Below, piece after piece: positions 4,609 through 5,553 of a stretch of 5,553 nucleotides of DNA (the first letter of the stretch is position 1; each line of letters begins with the position of its first letter). The notes beneath the pieces are model-generated. The model worked only from the letters and a program-made list of their open reading frames with translations. It made no database searches and was not told where the DNA came from. Source of the DNA: Cytophagia bacterium (lineage in GTDB: Bacteria; Bacteroidota; Bacteroidia; Cytophagales; Cyclobacteriaceae); contig JABXIP010000174.1 of assembly GCA_013373005.1 (NCBI GenBank), positions 1 to 5,553 of the forward strand, given 5' to 3'. Made by a program: the position numbers and the translations under genes.

Positions 4609-5553
4609 TTATAGCTTAAAGCAGATATTTTTCTTTTCCAAGAAAAAATTTAACGCATCCCAGCCGCCTTCTCTACCCACACCACTATGTTTTATCCCAC
4701 CAAACGGAGTTCTTAAGTCTCTTAAAAGCCAGCAATTCACCCAGACAATTCCGGCTTGAATATTCGATGACATACGGTTTGCCTTTTCCAAATTTGTGGT
4801 CCAAAGAGTAGCTGAAAGGCCGTATTCTGTAGAGTTAGCCATAGTCAAAACTTCTTCCTCGGTATCGAAAGGTGTCAGGGTTACCACCGGACCAAATATC
4901 TCTTCCTGATTGGTTCTGCAATCAAAAGGTAAGTTTTCCAAAACGGCTGGCTGCAAGTAATAACCACCACTGAATTCCCCATCTACATTCACTTGAGTTC
5001 CTCCACAGAGTAGTGTTCCTCCCTCTTCCCTTGCCAAGTCTATATAAGACAACACCTTTTCCAAATGTTGCTTTGACACCAAAGCACCAATTTGACTTTC
5101 TTTATTATAAGGCGAACCCACCTTCAACTTAGAAGCCTTTTCTACAAAAGCATCGCGGAACTTGTTGTAAATAGATCGCTCCACAAAAATTCTTGAGCCG
5201 CAAAGGCAAATCTGGCCTTGATTCGAGAAGCTGGAAAGCAGTGAGGTTTTGAGTGCTTTCTCAAAATCACAGTCGGCAAAAATGATGTTTGGGTTTTTGC
5301 CTCCAAGCTCTAGCGACAGCTTCTTAAACATAGGTGCTGCGGTTGCCGCAATTTGTTTACCTGTTTTTGTTCCACCGGTAAATGAAATAGCCTTGGTGTT
5401 AGGATGTTCCACAATAGCCTGACCGACTTTAGGGCCTAAACCATGCACAATATTCAAGACACCTTTCGGCAATCCGGCTTCAATACAAAGTTTAGAAAAC
5501 AGAAAAGCCGTCATAGGCGTAATCTCCGAAGGCTTGGCCACCACAGTATTTCC
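4609..5553 (-). CDS. aldehyde dehydrogenase, 2-aminomuconate/2-hydroxymuconate semialdehyde dehydrogenase-like, 5'-truncated
   Basis: These are the C-terminal 314 residues of an NAD(P)-dependent aldehyde dehydrogenase that oxidises an aldehyde to its acid through a cysteine thiohemiacetal. The frame is open to the right edge; the GTG codons at 5544 and 5541 are internal because GNTVVAKPSE is the usual cofactor-binding motif (its Lys is residue 7 of the visible part). Further family marks are FTGGTKTG (58-65), general base Glu82 in LELGG, catalytic Cys116 in NQGQIC, and Glu218 in EEIFGPV for the cofactor ribose. About 170 N-terminal residues are missing from a normal length near 485. The end, with VNCWLLRDLRTPFGG and GVGREGG, resembles the muconic semialdehyde branch (ALDH8-like), which acts in tryptophan-kynurenine or catechol meta-cleavage breakdown. 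That substrate is inferred from motif resemblance alone, since no other pathway gene is in view. No terminator with a good U-tract directly follows the stop. Confidence 0.92.
   Translation of the reverse strand, partial: GNTVVAKPSEITPMTAFLFSKLCIEAGLPKGVLNIVHGLGPKVGQAIVEHPNTKAISFTGGTKTGKQIAATAAPMFKKLSLELGGKNPNIIFADCDFEKALKTSLLSSFSNQGQICLCGSRIFVERSIYNKFRDAFVEKASKLKVGSPYNKESQIGALVSKQHLEKVLSYIDLAREEGGTLLCGGTQVNVDGEFSGGYYLQPAVLENLPFDCRTNQEEIFGPVVTLTPFDTEEEVLTMANSTEYGLSATLWTTNLEKANRMSSNIQAGIVWVNCWLLRDLRTPFGGIKHSGVGREGGWDALNFFLEKKNICFKL

Noticed and set aside
5542..5544. GTG as start codon of the aldehyde dehydrogenase
   Set aside because: It falls within the conserved GNTVVAKPSE cofactor-binding motif, so it is internal.

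Overview
The window looks like chromosomal DNA from a Bacteroidota bacterium, most likely a marine or soil Cytophagales-type lineage. Three things suggest this. The long gene in the middle is the roughly 800-residue two-module FtsX/MacB permease that is abundant in this phylum. Start codons mostly lack a strong Shine-Dalgarno sequence. The gene-free stretches contain matches to the phylum's housekeeping promoter (TTG, then TAnnTTTG). Base composition is moderate and even, and I see no insertion sequence, phage gene, CRISPR array, tRNA or rRNA.

Layout from left to right: (1) the 3' part of an alpha/beta hydrolase gene on +, cut by the left edge; (2) a small thioredoxin gene on -, tail to tail with the hydrolase with 3 bases between the stops; (3) a divergent 75-base spacer; (4) a complete sterol-desaturase/fatty-acid-hydroxylase family gene on +, with all three histidine boxes; (5) a complete 802-residue ABC transporter permease gene on -, tail to tail with the desaturase with 2 bases between the stops; (6) a 462-base gene-free stretch (4147-4608); (7) the 3' part of an NAD(P)-dependent aldehyde dehydrogenase gene on -, cut by the right edge, most like 2-aminomuconate/2-hydroxymuconate semialdehyde dehydrogenases.

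The protein-coding genes do not form an obvious pathway. Strand alternates at almost every gene, so most are probably transcribed alone. The permease has no ATPase partner in view. It appears to have its own promoter at about 4214-4248.

The most interesting part is the gene-free stretch upstream of the permease. On the minus strand it holds an exact TAnnTTTG promoter element (4486-4493), about 145 bases that can fold into three hairpins, and then a strong intrinsic terminator (4334-4365 with a U-rich tail to about 4326). Three of the four helices gain G-U pairs only on the minus strand, where the plus strand would have A-C mismatches. The fourth presents a GAAA tetraloop only on the minus strand. 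This fits a self-contained, roughly 150-nt structured small RNA that I cannot assign to a known family. A 26-codon open frame over the same bases is a competing explanation.
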